DNA from: Acidobacteriota bacterium
GTDB lineage: Bacteria; Acidobacteriota; Holophagae; Acanthopleuribacterales; Acanthopleuribacteraceae
Assembly: GCA_002747255.1 (NCBI GenBank)
Contig: PDUC01000009.1
Location: forward strand, 1 to 35,235
Reading direction: 5' to 3'
Length of the DNA: 35,235 bases
The notes under the pieces were generated by a model. The model did not search any database. It was not told the DNA's origin and saw only the letters and a list, made by a program, of their open reading frames with translations. Within the stretch, counting starts at the first letter, position 1. Each line of letters opens with the position of its first letter. The translations under genes and the position numbers were made by a program. Shown piece after piece: positions 34,638 through 35,235 of the stretch.

Positions 34638-35235
34638 AAACCACAGATAAGCGCAGATTTATAAAAGAAACCACAGATTAAAGAAAAGAACCACAGATGA
34701 ACACAGATAAACACAGATTTTCAAATAGGAAGCCACTCACAAAATCGTTGGTAATGCATTTGAGGTTCTGAATGCCATTCATTAATTAACAAACCTCTAT
34801 TTGGGTGCCACAGATTCATTCATGGTTAAAAACATCCGTGTCCATCTGTGTCCATCAGTGGTTAAAAAAAAGAAACCACAGATGAACACAGATAAACACA
34901 GATTTTCAAAAAGGAAGCCACTCACAAAATCATTGGTGGTGCATTTGTAGTTCTAAACGCCATTCATGAATCAAAAAACCTCTATTTGGTTGTTCCATTC
35001 AATCCACACATTCGTGTGAATTCGTGTTCATTCGTGGTTAAAACCATCCGTGTCCATCCGTGTCCATCAGTGGTAAAAAAAAAGAAACCACAGATGAACA
35101 CAGATAAACACAGATTTTCAAATAGGAAGCCATTCGCAAAATCATTGGTGGTGCATTTGCAGTTCTAAACGGCATTCATTAATCAATAAACCTCTATTTG
35201 GTTGATCCATTCAATCCACAAATTCGTGTGCATTC
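34638..35235. repeat. Array D of dispersed ~200-bp repeat, running off the window
   Basis: Two short left-end stubs (about 34638-34660 and 34668-34679) precede copies at 34689-34864 and 34872-35074 and a third from 35084 cut by the window edge. The unit, orientation and A-rich linkers match arrays A and B. Array D begins 16 nt after the stop of the preceding gene, so its first hairpin-forming end may serve as that gene's transcript end. Confidence 0.85.

Overview
The window looks like a chromosomal piece of a Gram-negative bacterium. It carries a tripartite-type RND efflux locus, a TonB-dependent receptor and FadL/PorV-type outer-membrane beta-barrels. PEGA-containing kinase-like proteins, six-bladed propellers and many dispersed ~200-bp repeats would fit a large-genome environmental lineage such as Acidobacteriota, but that placement is a guess and no marker gene is present to fix it.

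Layout. Positions 1-740 and 2563-3420 are arrays of one dispersed ~200-bp repeat. Between them lies a minus-strand pair: a small exported Cys-rich peptide and a six-bladed beta-propeller protein. Positions 3519-9607 hold a complete diversity-generating retroelement (DGR). One more repeat copy follows at 9655-9870. Positions 10039-18279 are an RND operon (adaptor plus two permeases). A minus-strand TonB-dependent receptor (18652-21312) follows, then a minus-strand block 31775->21963. That block holds an exported propeller-like protein, a PorV/FadL-like barrel, a TPR-membrane-ATPase, a soluble ATPase with a kinase-like tail, mtnA and sfsA. A divergent FadL-family gene (32213-33547) and an unrecognised gene (33714-34622) precede a third repeat array (34638-35235).

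The main discovery is the DGR. The variable repeat (VR, 6854-6988) is the 3' end of a 1129-residue membrane protein. The template repeat (TR, 9352-9486) lies on the opposite strand, downstream of the reverse transcriptase. The two align without gaps over 135 nt with 15 differences, and all 15 fall at adenines of the TR (31 adenines in all; none of the other 104 positions differ). They change 13 codons. The accessory genes are an HRDC-domain protein and an Avd-family helical protein. An extended -10 promoter (TGGTATAAT) on the minus strand points into the TR, so the template RNA is probably transcribed against the rest of the cassette. Hairpins lie just after the VR and in the spacer between TR and RT.

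The diversified protein is itself unusual. It has a cytoplasmic kinase-like domain that lacks the activation segment, PEGA domains, one membrane helix, three spacer repeats, and a formylglycine-generating-enzyme (FGE)/C-type-lectin-fold domain that ends in the VR. By the positive-inside rule the variable face is outside the cytoplasm. The arrangement suggests a hypervariable envelope receptor coupled to a degenerate kinase (inference).

A second candidate system is the tightly coupled four-gene set 31775->23736 (gaps of a few bases or ATGA overlaps). It would link an exported propeller and an outer-membrane barrel to an inner-membrane ATPase and a cytoplasmic ATPase whose C-terminus resembles a kinase C-lobe. 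Its function is unknown.
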